Shown: positions 23,571 to 32,758 of the stretch, in pieces | Layout of the letters: each line of letters opens with the position of its first letter | How positions within the stretch are numbered: position 1 is the stretch's first letter | Origin: Candidatus Desulfatibia profunda | Lineage (GTDB): Bacteria; Desulfobacterota; Desulfobacteria; Desulfobacterales; UBA11574 | Assembly: GCA_014382665.1 (NCBI GenBank) | Contig: JACNJH010000111.1 | Coordinates: forward strand, 1-43,026 | Reading direction: 5' to 3' | DNA: 43,026 bases | The notes under the pieces: model-generated | Database searches by the model: none | Seen by the model: the letters and a program-made list of their open reading frames with translations, nothing else | Told to the model about the DNA's origin: nothing | Translations under genes and position numbers: made by a program

Positions 23571-24188
23571 TTAGGCCTTGTCGAGATCGCCGGCATGTAA
23601 AGAGAGCGCGTGGCGCAGTGCCTCGATAAACTGTTCAAAGCGCGGCGTAAGGCTTTTGGGCCAAAGACACGGATGGTTCGGGAAAAACTCGGCACGCAGC
23701 CCGGAGGAAACCTCAAGTTGCACACCCCCCTGCAAACTGTTGCGATTGCAAATGTTGTGCGGATTTTTCCCCGGCAAACCATCGGTTTCGCCAACAGTGA
23801 AATCAGCATCAAGGAGGGCTTTTTTGATTTTTGCTTTAAAGCGCGTGTCGTTACCTCCAAGATGAACGATTTTGTTTTGGCCCTTGCAGCCGTGGATGGT
23901 TAAAACGGCTTTTGAATTTTCGGCGATTTCAATGCCTTTGGGTTCGTCAAACCGGGTGCTGGTAATATGCAGCCCGATGTTGCCTTGCGCCTTTAACCCG
24001 CTGAAAGCATAGAAAGTATGGTCGTGGCCAGCAACGGCTGCTGCAATTTCAGTGGTCCCGGGTTCGATGCCGCCGCCATGGGGAGCCATGACGGCAATCC
24101 CGGATTTCCCGGATCGTATTTGGATTTGATAATCCTTCCCAAACGTTTCGCTTTCTTTCAACTCCCGGTAACTTTGATAATTTCCCAT
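23571..24188 (-). CDS. poly-gamma-glutamate hydrolase family protein (PF05908/DUF867 type)
   Basis: A 205-residue protein. The metal-site words of this family are visible: VMAPHGGGIEPGTTEIA (HGG and downstream Glu), LHITSTRFDEP, LTIHGCKG and VHLGGND. Known members include the phage PGA depolymerases and B. subtilis YjqB (zinc-dependent). The frame is continuous with a fragment of a dihydrolipoamide-dehydrogenase-like gene upstream. The ATG at 24188 is where the hydrolase similarity begins. The translated product could instead be a fusion started at 24389. There is no signal peptide from ATG 24188. The natural substrate here is unknown. Confidence 0.82.
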   Translation of the reverse strand: MGNYQSYRELKESETFGKDYQIQIRSGKSGIAVMAPHGGGIEPGTTEIAAAVAGHDHTFYAFSGLKAQGNIGLHITSTRFDEPKGIEIAENSKAVLTIHGCKGQNKIVHLGGNDTRFKAKIKKALLDADFTVGETDGLPGKNPHNICNRNSLQGGVQLEVSSGLRAEFFPNHPCLWPKSLTPRFEQFIEALRHALSLHAGDLDKA

Positions 24189-24520
24189 AGTGGCATACTC
24201 ACACCCGATGATTCCCGCGCCGATGATCATCAATCGTTTTGGAAATTCTTTTAGGTTCAAAATGCCGTCGGAATTTAAAATGCGCTCCTGATCCACCTTG
24301 ATGTTCTGAAAACTGCGAGGCGTCGATCCTGTACAGACCAAAAAATAATCGGCGCTGATCTCTTCTTTTCGGCCGTCGTGATACGTCACTATAACTTTTT
24401 GGGGATTGGCAAAGGAACCTCAGCCGCGCTTTAAGGTCAAAGATCCCGGCCCGTCCCAACATCTGGGAGAGAACGTTTCGATCTGTGAGAGCATTTGATA
24501 CTGCTATTCTTTAACAGCCT
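24189..24520 (-). pseudogene. remnant of a pyridine-nucleotide disulfide oxidoreductase (Lpd/SthA-like)
   Basis: Visible pieces are NVLSQMLGRAG in one frame, then TLKRG, a TGA where the family has Trp, GSFANPQKV, and SADYFLVCTGSTPRS...RLMIIGAGIIGCEYA (second Rossmann GxGxxG) in another. So there is at least one frameshift and one nonsense codon, the FAD-binding N-terminus is missing, and everything after the NAD-binding glycine box is replaced by the poly-gamma-glutamate hydrolase. The remnant cannot make an active oxidoreductase. Confidence 0.78.
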
Positions 24521-24662
24521 CCTAAAAAATGAACTGTAACCTTTCAACACTATACGGGATCAAAAGGTTTTTGTAAATCGAAACGGTATCTGATAAAGAA
24601 CACACAGCCTGTTTTATATGTTACGACACAAATAATTGCACATCATAAAATTCATTTTAGCG

Positions 24663-26423
24663 ATGAAAATACTGCTGATATATCCATATTATCTTGAGCA
24701 GCGAGACCGTACTGAAGATGTGGTTGTTCCGCCGATCGGCATTTACTATGTCGGCGCCATGCTCAAGGAGCATCATTACGACGTTGAAATATTGAACTGG
24801 CACAGTATCAATGCAACCCCTGAAATTATCGAAAAGACCTTGTGTGAGAAGAAACCCGATGTCATCGGGTTCTCCATTCTGCAGGCCAACCGCTGGGGCG
24901 GCATCGAAATTGCGCGCATTGCAAAAAAAATCGATCCAAAGGTCAAGATTGTCTTTGGCGGTGTCAGCGCCACATTTTTATGGGAGCATTTTTTAACCCA
25001 TTTCCCCCAAATCGATGTTGTGGTGCTCGGTGAGGGTGAATACACCTTTTTAAACCTGGTGCGATGCCTTGAAAAGGGTAATGAACGTCGTCTGAAAAAC
25101 ATTAAAGGCATCGCTTATAGAAACGGCAGCAAAATCGTCCGCACAGAAACGGCACCTTTTATCCAGGATTTGGATCAACTGCCTGTTCCGGCAAAGTATT
25201 TTGAATACCGGCACCTGTCGTTAACCCGGGGATGCCCCGGCAAATGCAAATTTTGCGGGTCTCCTGAATTTTGGGGTGCCAAGGTCAGGTTTCATTCTAC
25301 CGACTACTTTGTTGACGAGCTTCAGCGTCTCTACGATAAAGGCATTACGTTTTTTTATTTTTCGGATGATACCTTCAGCGTCGACAAACAGCGCGTCATC
25401 GACATCTGCAAGAAAATCCTAAAAAGAAATCTCAAGATCACATGGGTTGCCATTTCACGGGTCAACTATATGAGCCCGGAGGTTTTTGAGTGGATGCGAA
25501 AGGCCGGCTGCATTCAAATCAGCTACGGCGTGGAAAGCGGCAGCGCCAAAATTCGAGCGGCGCTGAATAAAAAGATAAAGACCGCAGACATTGAAAAGGC
25601 TTTTGACATTACCTTGAAATACGGCATTCTGCCCCGCGCCTATTTCATCTACGGCTGCCCCGGAGAAAGCCGTGAAACCATCCGGGAAACCATCGATCTG
25701 ATTTCAAGAATCAAACCCCTGGTCATCCACTTTTTTATCCTTTCCATATTTCCGGGAACGGCGTTGTATACAAAGTTGAAAAAAAGATCGAAAATAACCG
25801 ATGACATCTGGCTGAATCGCATCGAGGATATCAAGTATTTTGAAACCGACCCTGCATTGTCCCGGGAGCTGGTCGTATCCTTTGGCCGAACACTGCAAGC
25901 CGAATACTGCCGGCAGCTTCCGGCCATTATCGATGCTGTTGAGCTTGTCGACAAAGAAGAATTTTACCCGCTGCATTCCGATTTTTGTTCACGCCTCGGG
26001 ATGACCTTTGACCATGGCGATTATGCCAAAATCGACGCCATCAAGGACAAAGAAACAATTGCCGCAAAACTATACCAAAAAGCGTTACAATACTATCCCA
26101 ACGCGCGCGCGTACCTGGGTCTGGGCATCATTCATCAAAAGAACCGGTCCTACGAACCCTCGATAAAGATCCTTTTGGAAGGGCTTGGGTATTTCCCGGA
26201 CGACGAGCAACTCAACCTCTGCCTGGGAGTCAGCCTCATGAATGTCGGTGAGTATCAGCAGGCGCTTACGTATTTGCTGAAATTTCAGCACTCACAGCAA
26301 GTTTTGGGCCTGATCACCGGATGCTACCAGGCCCTGAATGATGTTGAAAAGGCAGCGGCGATTCAAAAACGACTTCAATCCCTAAAACCGGAGAAGTCCG
26401 AATCCGGACCGGGTCAAGGCTAG
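24663..26423 (+). CDS. B12-binding-domain radical SAM protein with C-terminal TPRs
   Basis: A 586-residue protein. Residues about 1-140 form a cobalamin-binding-type domain (KILLIYPYYLEQ, VVPPIGIYYVGAML, KPDVIGFSI, VVVLGEGEYTF) lacking an obvious DxHxxG base. Residues about 180-400 are a radical SAM domain with LTRGCPGKCKFCG (CxxxCxxC, about 190-197) and YGVESGSAKIRAALNK. The C-terminal 140 residues (from about 455) hold TPR units. The family modifies lipids, cofactors or natural products; the reaction cannot be told. The ATG before KILLIYP is used; a TTG nine codons earlier is unlikely. Its TAG shares bases with the stop of the convergent FecR gene. Confidence 0.88.
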   Translation: MKILLIYPYYLEQRDRTEDVVVPPIGIYYVGAMLKEHHYDVEILNWHSINATPEIIEKTLCEKKPDVIGFSILQANRWGGIEIARIAKKIDPKVKIVFGGVSATFLWEHFLTHFPQIDVVVLGEGEYTFLNLVRCLEKGNERRLKNIKGIAYRNGSKIVRTETAPFIQDLDQLPVPAKYFEYRHLSLTRGCPGKCKFCGSPEFWGAKVRFHSTDYFVDELQRLYDKGITFFYFSDDTFSVDKQRVIDICKKILKRNLKITWVAISRVNYMSPEVFEWMRKAGCIQISYGVESGSAKIRAALNKKIKTADIEKAFDITLKYGILPRAYFIYGCPGESRETIRETIDLISRIKPLVIHFFILSIFPGTALYTKLKKRSKITDDIWLNRIEDIKYFETDPALSRELVVSFGRTLQAEYCRQLPAIIDAVELVDKEEFYPLHSDFCSRLGMTFDHGDYAKIDAIKDKETIAAKLYQKALQYYPNARAYLGLGIIHQKNRSYEPSIKILLEGLGYFPDDEQLNLCLGVSLMNVGEYQQALTYLLKFQHSQQVLGLITGCYQALNDVEKAAAIQKRLQSLKPEKSESGPGQG

Positions 26424-29020
26424 CGCGCCACGCCCGCACCGGTGCCGGAAAAGTTCGTGGATGAATCGATGCTGCCGGCGGCCCCGCCCTTCATATTTAC
26501 CGAGTATCCGCCGACCGTGCCGCTGCCGTTGACCTTGGCGGCCCATTTGTCGCCGGCACTGCCGGCCCAGCGTTCGACGTTAAAGGCAACACTGCTGAAA
26601 CCGGCCCCGTTCAAAAGCACCTGGTCGCCTGTGGCCGGGTTGTCGCTGTAGGTGCCGGACACGCTTTTCGCAGCCCAGATGGACGGTGACTGACCGGCGG
26701 TGTAGGCAAAAAAGATGACGTTGTTCATGGCAACGTTCAAGTTGCCGTTGTTGCCGGTCAAATTGGTGCGTCCGATCTCAAAGCGCGGTATTTTCAGCTT
26801 ATCCAGTGCAGCCACATTGGGCGTACCGCCGATTTCACCGACCATTTCCAAAAATTTGTTGGTATCGATCATGGTGCCGCCGATCACCAGGTCCCAGATG
26901 TTGCTGTAATCAAGCGGATCATACTCCCCGTAAAGTTTACCGCCCATCACGCCGCTGACGGCGGACGTAAAATTGATCCAGGCCCCCGCGAATTTACCGC
27001 TGATCTTGTCGCCGGACCACTGGCTGCCGTATAGTTCAGCCCAGTGATATCTTTCGAACGGCGGGTCCTTGGGCGTCCTGAATTCCACCGACATCTTCCA
27101 GTTGTCGGCGACGGTACCGGTAAAGGTGCCGTTGACCTCCCCCCGATAGATGCCCCAATTTACGCCAGGAACCGAGATAAAACCTCCGACAAATCCGCCG
27201 TCCGGATTCAGAATCTGGATGGTTCCTCCGCCGGCATTGAACGTCCGGCCCGCAGATGAATCATAATACATGACCTTGGGGTCGGGAATCGGATCAGAGG
27301 AATTGTAGGTTGCCGTACCGGCCGCTGACAATTGAATGGTATCCAGCGAAACCCAGTTGGATTGCCATATGCCGTCGGCCGCATAGCTGCCGGCCATGTC
27401 GCCGGTGAGCACGCCAGCGCTGCCGTCCTGCCCGATCCAGTCCATCAGAATTTCGCCCTCGATGACACCTGAATGCCATACCCCTCCGGCTGAACCGTAA
27501 AAATACCGTTGAGCGTCCAGGCTGCCTTCAACAATATCGATATATTGTTCCGGAAACTGCATCGTCTGAGTATTCCACTCGCCGTACAGCTGGATGCTGT
27601 AACCGTTGCTCCAATCTCCGGCAAGCCGATAATTTGTGGTCAAGTTCGGATTGACGCTTTCCACTTCCCAGGGCAGCACCATCGGATCAAATAAAGTGTA
27701 GCTGTCCGGACCGAAAAAACCAAAGAGCATCGGCATAAACATATCGTTGAACGAGCCGTCGGCAAGGAACAGGGCCGGGCCGAAAAAATCCGGGCCGGAT
27801 TTGAAAAACATCGGGTCGCCGCCATTGAAGCCGCCCGGGCCGGGACCGAAAAACATCGGATCGCCACCCTCGAAGCCGCCCGGGCCGGGACCGAAAAACA
27901 TCGGATCGCCACCCTCGAAACCGCCCGGACCGGGCCCGAAAAACATCGGATCGCCACCCTCGAAACCGCCCGGACCAGGCCCGAAAAACATCGGGTCGCC
28001 ACCTTCGAAATTTCCCGGACCGGGCCCGAAGTTGCCGTGAGGCCCGTAATCGCCGCCCATATCGCCACGGTAATTATCGCCGCGGGGTCCGTAATCGCCG
28101 CCTCTGTCGCCACGCCTTGCCATCTTAGGTTTTGCGCCGTCGTGATGATCACCCTCAGGTCGATCACCTGCCATGCCGGACCCCCGACCATCATCTCCCG
28201 GGCCGCGATCATCAGGTCTTTGTCCATCGTTGGGTCCTGGATTGCGATCCTGCATTTCGCCACCGTCATCCGCCCTCTTGTAGCCTTGCGGGTTGTCCGA
28301 ATTGCCGTCGCCGTCGGGTTGCCCTTTGGAATCGCCCTGTTCACCGGGCTTGCCATCACCCTTTTCACCGCCCTTATCGCCATTTTCAGGTGCGGCGGTA
28401 TCCTGCCCGTGTTGTTCGATTTCCGCCGGGGTGGCAATACGCACTACCGGGGGCTGGTCCGCACCGATTACTGTCAGGGCTTGACCGGCCTGAATCTGCA
28501 TTACCTGATCCGGCCGGTTTTTGTTGTAACCGTATCCGCTGCCTTCTTTGAAGATAAAATTGCTGGCACCGCGCACATAAGAACTGAAGTAATCGGTGCC
28601 GCGCACACCGCACACCGCGGTTGGCGTATGCACTTCATACCGGTTGCTTTTGCCAAATCCGAAAAAGCCGCGGGACTTTTTGACAATGTTCTGGATCTTG
28701 CCCCTGAACAGGTTGAAAACACCGCGATTCTGCTTCTTGTCCATCATATATTCATTGATTTCCACCCGGCTGCCGGGGGCCAACCGTATGATGCTGCCGT
28801 CGCTGAATTCAATTTCGGCCTTGGCGTTGCTCTTGGTCCGTATAATGTCGCCGACCAGGATGCTGTCGCCGGTGTTTGCCGATCTGGCACTGGTTCCAGG
28901 TGACGTAATGTCCACGCGTCCCTGCAACTTGGTAATCTTACCGGCCGGAGCGGCAAAACCTTGTGCTGCCCAGCAAAGCATGAGCAGCAGGCCGGCAAAA
29001 CATGCCATTTGACGTTTCAT
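26420..29020 (-). CDS. secreted FecR-domain protein with a GPGPGGFEGGDPMFF repeat
   Basis: An 866-residue exported protein. It has a signal peptide (about 1-24) and a FecR domain (about 25-150) with VGDIIRTKSNAKAEIEFSDG, IIRLAPGSRVEIN and YEVHTPTAVCGVRGTDY. A low-complexity acidic/Gly/Pro/Asp region follows (about 190-330), with five 15-residue repeats (about 335-410). A long C-terminal beta-rich region (about 450-866) is full of Gly/Asn/Thr strands such as GEVNGTFTGTVADNW and ends GAGVAR. Such FecR proteins are usually surface or periplasmic, not iron regulators. The start ATG has GGAGG 6 bases upstream. It is the second gene of a pair with the TPR-porin, 50 bases apart. Confidence 0.85.
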   Translation of the reverse strand: MKRQMACFAGLLLMLCWAAQGFAAPAGKITKLQGRVDITSPGTSARSANTGDSILVGDIIRTKSNAKAEIEFSDGSIIRLAPGSRVEINEYMMDKKQNRGVFNLFRGKIQNIVKKSRGFFGFGKSNRYEVHTPTAVCGVRGTDYFSSYVRGASNFIFKEGSGYGYNKNRPDQVMQIQAGQALTVIGADQPPVVRIATPAEIEQHGQDTAAPENGDKGGEKGDGKPGEQGDSKGQPDGDGNSDNPQGYKRADDGGEMQDRNPGPNDGQRPDDRGPGDDGRGSGMAGDRPEGDHHDGAKPKMARRGDRGGDYGPRGDNYRGDMGGDYGPHGNFGPGPGNFEGGDPMFFGPGPGGFEGGDPMFFGPGPGGFEGGDPMFFGPGPGGFEGGDPMFFGPGPGGFNGGDPMFFKSGPDFFGPALFLADGSFNDMFMPMLFGFFGPDSYTLFDPMVLPWEVESVNPNLTTNYRLAGDWSNGYSIQLYGEWNTQTMQFPEQYIDIVEGSLDAQRYFYGSAGGVWHSGVIEGEILMDWIGQDGSAGVLTGDMAGSYAADGIWQSNWVSLDTIQLSAAGTATYNSSDPIPDPKVMYYDSSAGRTFNAGGGTIQILNPDGGFVGGFISVPGVNWGIYRGEVNGTFTGTVADNWKMSVEFRTPKDPPFERYHWAELYGSQWSGDKISGKFAGAWINFTSAVSGVMGGKLYGEYDPLDYSNIWDLVIGGTMIDTNKFLEMVGEIGGTPNVAALDKLKIPRFEIGRTNLTGNNGNLNVAMNNVIFFAYTAGQSPSIWAAKSVSGTYSDNPATGDQVLLNGAGFSSVAFNVERWAGSAGDKWAAKVNGSGTVGGYSVNMKGGAAGSIDSSTNFSGTGAGVAR
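27791..28015 (-). repeat. five tandem 45-bp repeats inside the FecR-domain gene
   Basis: Five near-identical 45-bp units encode the 15-residue repeat (N/G)F(E/N)GGDPMFF(G/K)xGP(G/D). The inner three are the most alike at DNA level. A partial sixth unit follows. The unit length is a multiple of three, so copy-number changes keep the frame. Confidence 0.9.
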
Positions 29021-29070
29021 AGTTAACCTCCGCAGCAACCGCTTAGGTCTCCTGAGCGCGGCAACCGCAA

Positions 29071-30870
29071 TCAGAAGCGATACTCGATTCCGGCCATAAA
29101 CAGTTCCTGATCGTAATCGTAGTAGCCGATGTTCGAATAGGCCCGGTTATAAGTATACTGTCCCACCAGTCGCGTTTTTCTGTTGATATCCCAGAAGATA
29201 CCTGCCGAAGCGGTATAAGTTTCGTTACGCCGCTGGTCCTGATTGTTCAGCAAGGTGTGGTTGTGCTTAAAATCCTGGATAAATGCCACACCGCTGACCT
29301 GCAGACTGACGCTGTCGATCAGCGGGATCGTTACACTGCCGGATAGTTTATGGCCGGTGTTCACCCACCAGATGCCGTCCGTGTCTTCGTCGATAAACTC
29401 ATAGCGCAAATTGAACAGCGAATTGTCCGCAAACATCCATATCCAGCTGATATAGGCGCTCAGAGCCTGTGCATCGCGGTCTTCCTCGGGCTGGGTCGGT
29501 GGCTGGAGGTAATCGCTGAGGGCGTATCCGGCAAAAAATTCCAGCATGTGGCGCTGACCGATAGGTATCCGCACCAGCGGCCCCAGACTGAACGATTCCA
29601 CGTAACTGGCGTAGCTGGGGTTCCGCAGCCAGCTATAGTCGTAAGTTGCGGCCAGATTGATTGTATAGCGACCGAAATTGTATCCGGGCACGACACTGAT
29701 ACTGGTGCTCAGCGAATCTCGGGAAGTAGAGCGCTCGTCGTTGAGGGAACTGTTGGCGGCAAGCTGCCCGCTGAACAGCCAGGGTGCTTCTAAATTGGGC
29801 GCATAGTACAGCCGCAGGGATGTAACCAAGGCGTTGCTGTCCAGCGGATCCTCACCCGACCGGTAAGCCGTATCCTTGGGCGTGGTCAAAAGGTTGGTGT
29901 TGTGCTGGCCGTAAACACTGATGGTGGCTTGCAGGGGCCGCGCCTGCTCAATGCGTGCCTGGACCATGTCCTGGTAATGACGCGCAAATTCGGCCATGTC
30001 GGACTGGGGATTGAGCAGGATGCTGGCTTTCAAACGCTCCTGGGCCGCTTTGAATTCCTGGGTCTTTATATAGCAAAGGGCGATTTTCAACTCGGCTGCC
30101 TGCCGGTAAGACGGATCGAGGGCTTGGGCTTTTTCGAAAACTTTTGCCGCTTCTTCGCACCGGTTCAGGCGCGCATAAAGTTCGCCTTTGAGAAAAAGGG
30201 TTTTGCCCGGGGCAATCCCCTGCGATTCGGCCACCGCCAGCCACTTTTGGGCTTTTTCAAAATCTTCGAGTATCATGGCCACGTCGACCAGCTCGATGAG
30301 GGCTTCCTTGATCCGCGGCGTCAAGCCGACCGCAATCTGGAGATTTTCCAGCGCCTTGGTATAATTCATAACCTGTTTGTAGGCCATTCCCAGAAAAAAG
30401 GCGGTCAGGCTCGAATCCGGATGGCGGCCGCACTCCTGTTCAAGGATCTCGATGGCTTCCTCGAAATTCTCTTCTTTGTACTGGCGGATGCCTTCCTGCA
30501 GTTCGGGGTAAAGAATATACGGCACCGCCGGCGCCTGATTGTCCGACGACTCTGCCGGCGCTTTATTTTGCGGTGAGACCGCCGGCACGGCATCAGCCTT
30601 CTGTTCCGCTTCACGCTTCGGTCCGCTCGCTGACGCGGCCGCAAGGTAGAAAGCAGACGGCTCGGGAATGCGTGCTTCGCAAAAAGCTTCCAAGGTTTCC
30701 CCGGACCTTGTAATTGATGCGCTGCCTGTGCTCGCCGGAAGCTTAAAACGCTCGACGATTGGCCTGACCGCCTGGGCATATCCCAGACGGAGCAAACCGA
30801 ATTGCAGACAGGTCAGGAACAGCAGTATCCCGGCAAACATAACCAGTTTCAGAATCGTGTAACGACTCAC
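29071..30870 (-). CDS. TPR protein with C-terminal outer-membrane beta-barrel
   Basis: A 599-residue protein. It has an N-terminal hydrophobic signal or anchor (TILKLVMFAGILLFLTCLQF), a Pro/Ala-rich linker and about five TPR units (about 115-300: IRQYKEENFEEAIEILEQE, GMAYKQVMNYTKALENL). A barrel of about 270 residues follows, beginning near ATISVYGQHNTNLLT and ending in the outer-membrane signature MAGIEYRF (terminal Phe). This layout resembles the TPR-plus-porin assembly modifiers of surface proteins. The GTG at 30870 has AAGGAG 6-7 bases upstream; ATG-less extension to 30960 is unlikely. With the FecR gene directly downstream it probably forms a secretion or surface-display pair. Confidence 0.85.
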   Translation of the reverse strand: MSRYTILKLVMFAGILLFLTCLQFGLLRLGYAQAVRPIVERFKLPASTGSASITRSGETLEAFCEARIPEPSAFYLAAASASGPKREAEQKADAVPAVSPQNKAPAESSDNQAPAVPYILYPELQEGIRQYKEENFEEAIEILEQECGRHPDSSLTAFFLGMAYKQVMNYTKALENLQIAVGLTPRIKEALIELVDVAMILEDFEKAQKWLAVAESQGIAPGKTLFLKGELYARLNRCEEAAKVFEKAQALDPSYRQAAELKIALCYIKTQEFKAAQERLKASILLNPQSDMAEFARHYQDMVQARIEQARPLQATISVYGQHNTNLLTTPKDTAYRSGEDPLDSNALVTSLRLYYAPNLEAPWLFSGQLAANSSLNDERSTSRDSLSTSISVVPGYNFGRYTINLAATYDYSWLRNPSYASYVESFSLGPLVRIPIGQRHMLEFFAGYALSDYLQPPTQPEEDRDAQALSAYISWIWMFADNSLFNLRYEFIDEDTDGIWWVNTGHKLSGSVTIPLIDSVSLQVSGVAFIQDFKHNHTLLNNQDQRRNETYTASAGIFWDINRKTRLVGQYTYNRAYSNIGYYDYDQELFMAGIEYRF

Positions 30871-31086
30871 CTTTTTCTCCTTCCAAGCAAAGGGCGGGTA
30901 TTTCCGTCCAACCGACAGAAATTGGCCGTCATGATCAATCCCTGCATGTGCCAAAATCAACTGTCAACGCAAACAGCTGCAAAAGGCGTGCCGCAGATAT
31001 AACTTGCTGATTTGGCGATAAAAACAATCTTATGATGTCAATAACGGCGACATGTTCGGTATCCATGTTGCCAATTTTTTGACGCT

Positions 31087-31353
31087 TTGATCTCGGCTGC
31101 GTGCGGGGAAAAACGGCCCAAGGAACATCAAAGCCGCAGCGGGGGTGTTTTCGCGGATGGTCCGGCGCTCTTTGGCAAGGTCTTCGGGAACGGAATTTAC
31201 TGGATAGTTGACGCTGGAAAATATTGCCTGCTATATTACCAGGGCGGATTTTGCTCACAACTTGAAGAATTCAAAGCCGCCTGCTTGAACATGGTTGAAA
31301 AAATAAGGGGAAAAAGGGGGGCACCCTCTAACAGCACACGTTTTAAGCTATGA
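31087..31353 (+). CDS. uncertain small ORF in a 550-bp gap
   Basis: An 88-residue TTG-started frame. Its second half is protein-like (FGKVFGNGIYWIVDAGKYCL, LEEFKAACLNMVEKIRG) with natural codon choice. The first 25 residues are not convincing and there is no ribosome site. It could be the 3' end of a lost gene. No family was recognised. The rest of the gap (30871-31086 and 31354-31420) shows nothing clear. Confidence 0.28.
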   Translation: MISAACGEKRPKEHQSRSGGVFADGPALFGKVFGNGIYWIVDAGKYCLLYYQGGFCSQLEEFKAACLNMVEKIRGKRGAPSNSTRFKL

Positions 31354-31420
31354 TTATCCATTGAGCGTTTTAACACAGAGAATACCGCTCATCGGGAAAA
31401 GAACCATTTCTGAATTGAAA

Positions 31421-32758
31421 CTACATAATGGGCATATATTTTTCGATTTCATACTGGCTGACATGGGTCCGATAGCGATCCCACTCGATCTTTTTGTTCT
31501 CCACAAATTTTCTGAAAATATGCTCGCCCAGAGCCTCTTTGACCAACTCTGATTTTTCAAGTTCAATCAGGGCTTCAAAAAGATTGTTCGGAAGGGTTAT
31601 GATACCTCTTTCCTTTTTATTTTTTGCGGACATTTGGTAAATGTCTTCTTCAATGGGGGCCGGAAGTTCGTAGTCGTTTTCGATTCCTTTGAGGCCGGCC
31701 GCCAGCATGACGGCAAAAGCCAGATACGGATTGCAGGCCGGATCCGGAGCGCGGAATTCGATGCGGGTGGCGACTTCCTTTCCCGGTTTGTACATGGGTA
31801 CCCGAATCATGGCCGAACGGTTCCGGTGAGCCCAGGAAATATAAACAGGAGCCTCGTATCCCGGCACCAGTCGCTTGTACGAGTTGACCCATTGGTTGGT
31901 AACGGCGGTGATCTCGCGGGCATGCCTCATAATACCGGCAATATATTTCTTGGCAATTTTGGATAAATGGTAGGGATCGTTGCCGTCAAAAAAAAGATTT
32001 GCGTTGCCCTTAAACAGGGATTGATGCACATGCATGCCGCTGCCGTTCTCGCCAAAGATCGGTTTGGGCATAAATGTGGCATAATACCCTCTTTGGCGAG
32101 CGATTTCTTTGACGACGATCCGATAGGTCATGGTTTTGTCGGACATGCTGAGGGCGTCGTCATACCTTAAGTCGATCTCGTGCTGGCTCGGCGCCACCTC
32201 ATGGTGGCTGTACTCAACCTGGATTCCCATGGCCTGGAGGGCAAAGATGGTTTCGCGTCTTAAATCAGACGCCATGTCCAGGGGAGGGCTGTCAAAATAT
32301 CCGCCCGTATCCAGTCCTTCGGGCTTGTCTTTGCTTTTAAAATAAAAATATTCCAGTTCGGGGCCGACGTAAAAGGTGTATCCCTTTTCGGCAATTTTAT
32401 TCAAAAGGCGCTTGAGAACATAACGGGGATCACCCTCATAGGGGGTATGATCCGGGTTGACAATATCACAGAACATGCGCGCCACAGGCCTTTGCTCCGG
32501 ACGCCACGGCAGCAGTTGAAAGGTGCTGGTATCCGGCAAGGCCACCATGTCGCTTTCCTCGATACGTGCAAACCCTTCGATGGAGGACCCGTCAAAACCC
32601 ATACCCTCGATCATGCCTACTTCCAACTCGGGCTGCGTGACCGCGAAGCTTTTCAACATTCCCAGAACGTCCGTAAACCAGAACTGAATAAAACTGACAT
32701 TTTTTTCTTTGACAATTCTCAAGACATCTTCTTTGGTCATACAGGTTTTGCAGCTCAT
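31421..32758 (-). CDS. glnA: glutamine synthetase type I (GSI-alpha-like)
   Basis: A 445-residue cytoplasmic enzyme making glutamine from glutamate, ammonia and ATP. Motifs are GMGFDGSSIEGF, YVGPELEYFYF, EVAPSQHEIDLR, the ATP-loop KPIFGENGSGMHVHQS, YKRLVPGYEAPVYISW and RIEFRAPDPACNPYLAFA. The length (445) and the absence of the NLYDLPPEE adenylylation loop (here YELPAPIEEDIYQ) point to the GSI-alpha class, which is not controlled by adenylylation. AGGAGG lies 7 bases before the ATG. It is divergent from serA with a 294-bp gap. Confidence 0.97.
   Translation of the reverse strand: MSCKTCMTKEDVLRIVKEKNVSFIQFWFTDVLGMLKSFAVTQPELEVGMIEGMGFDGSSIEGFARIEESDMVALPDTSTFQLLPWRPEQRPVARMFCDIVNPDHTPYEGDPRYVLKRLLNKIAEKGYTFYVGPELEYFYFKSKDKPEGLDTGGYFDSPPLDMASDLRRETIFALQAMGIQVEYSHHEVAPSQHEIDLRYDDALSMSDKTMTYRIVVKEIARQRGYYATFMPKPIFGENGSGMHVHQSLFKGNANLFFDGNDPYHLSKIAKKYIAGIMRHAREITAVTNQWVNSYKRLVPGYEAPVYISWAHRNRSAMIRVPMYKPGKEVATRIEFRAPDPACNPYLAFAVMLAAGLKGIENDYELPAPIEEDIYQMSAKNKKERGIITLPNNLFEALIELEKSELVKEALGEHIFRKFVENKKIEWDRYRTHVSQYEIEKYMPIM

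Noticed and set aside
24189-24520. Selenocysteine at the TGA in the oxidoreductase remnant
   Set aside because: The family has Trp there, a frameshift lies just upstream and no insertion-element hairpin is evident.
27791-28015. Regular 45-bp repeats as a CRISPR array
   Set aside because: Units are directly adjacent without spacers and encode an in-frame peptide repeat.
27747-28903. Long plus-strand open frames rich in Pro/Arg/Ile opposite the FecR gene
   Set aside because: They mirror the GC-rich repeats of the real minus-strand gene, which has a signal peptide, FecR domain and a good ribosome site.
30935-31258. 107-residue minus-strand ORF upstream of the TPR-porin
   Set aside because: No ribosome site, odd composition, and it overlaps the leader of the TPR-porin gene.
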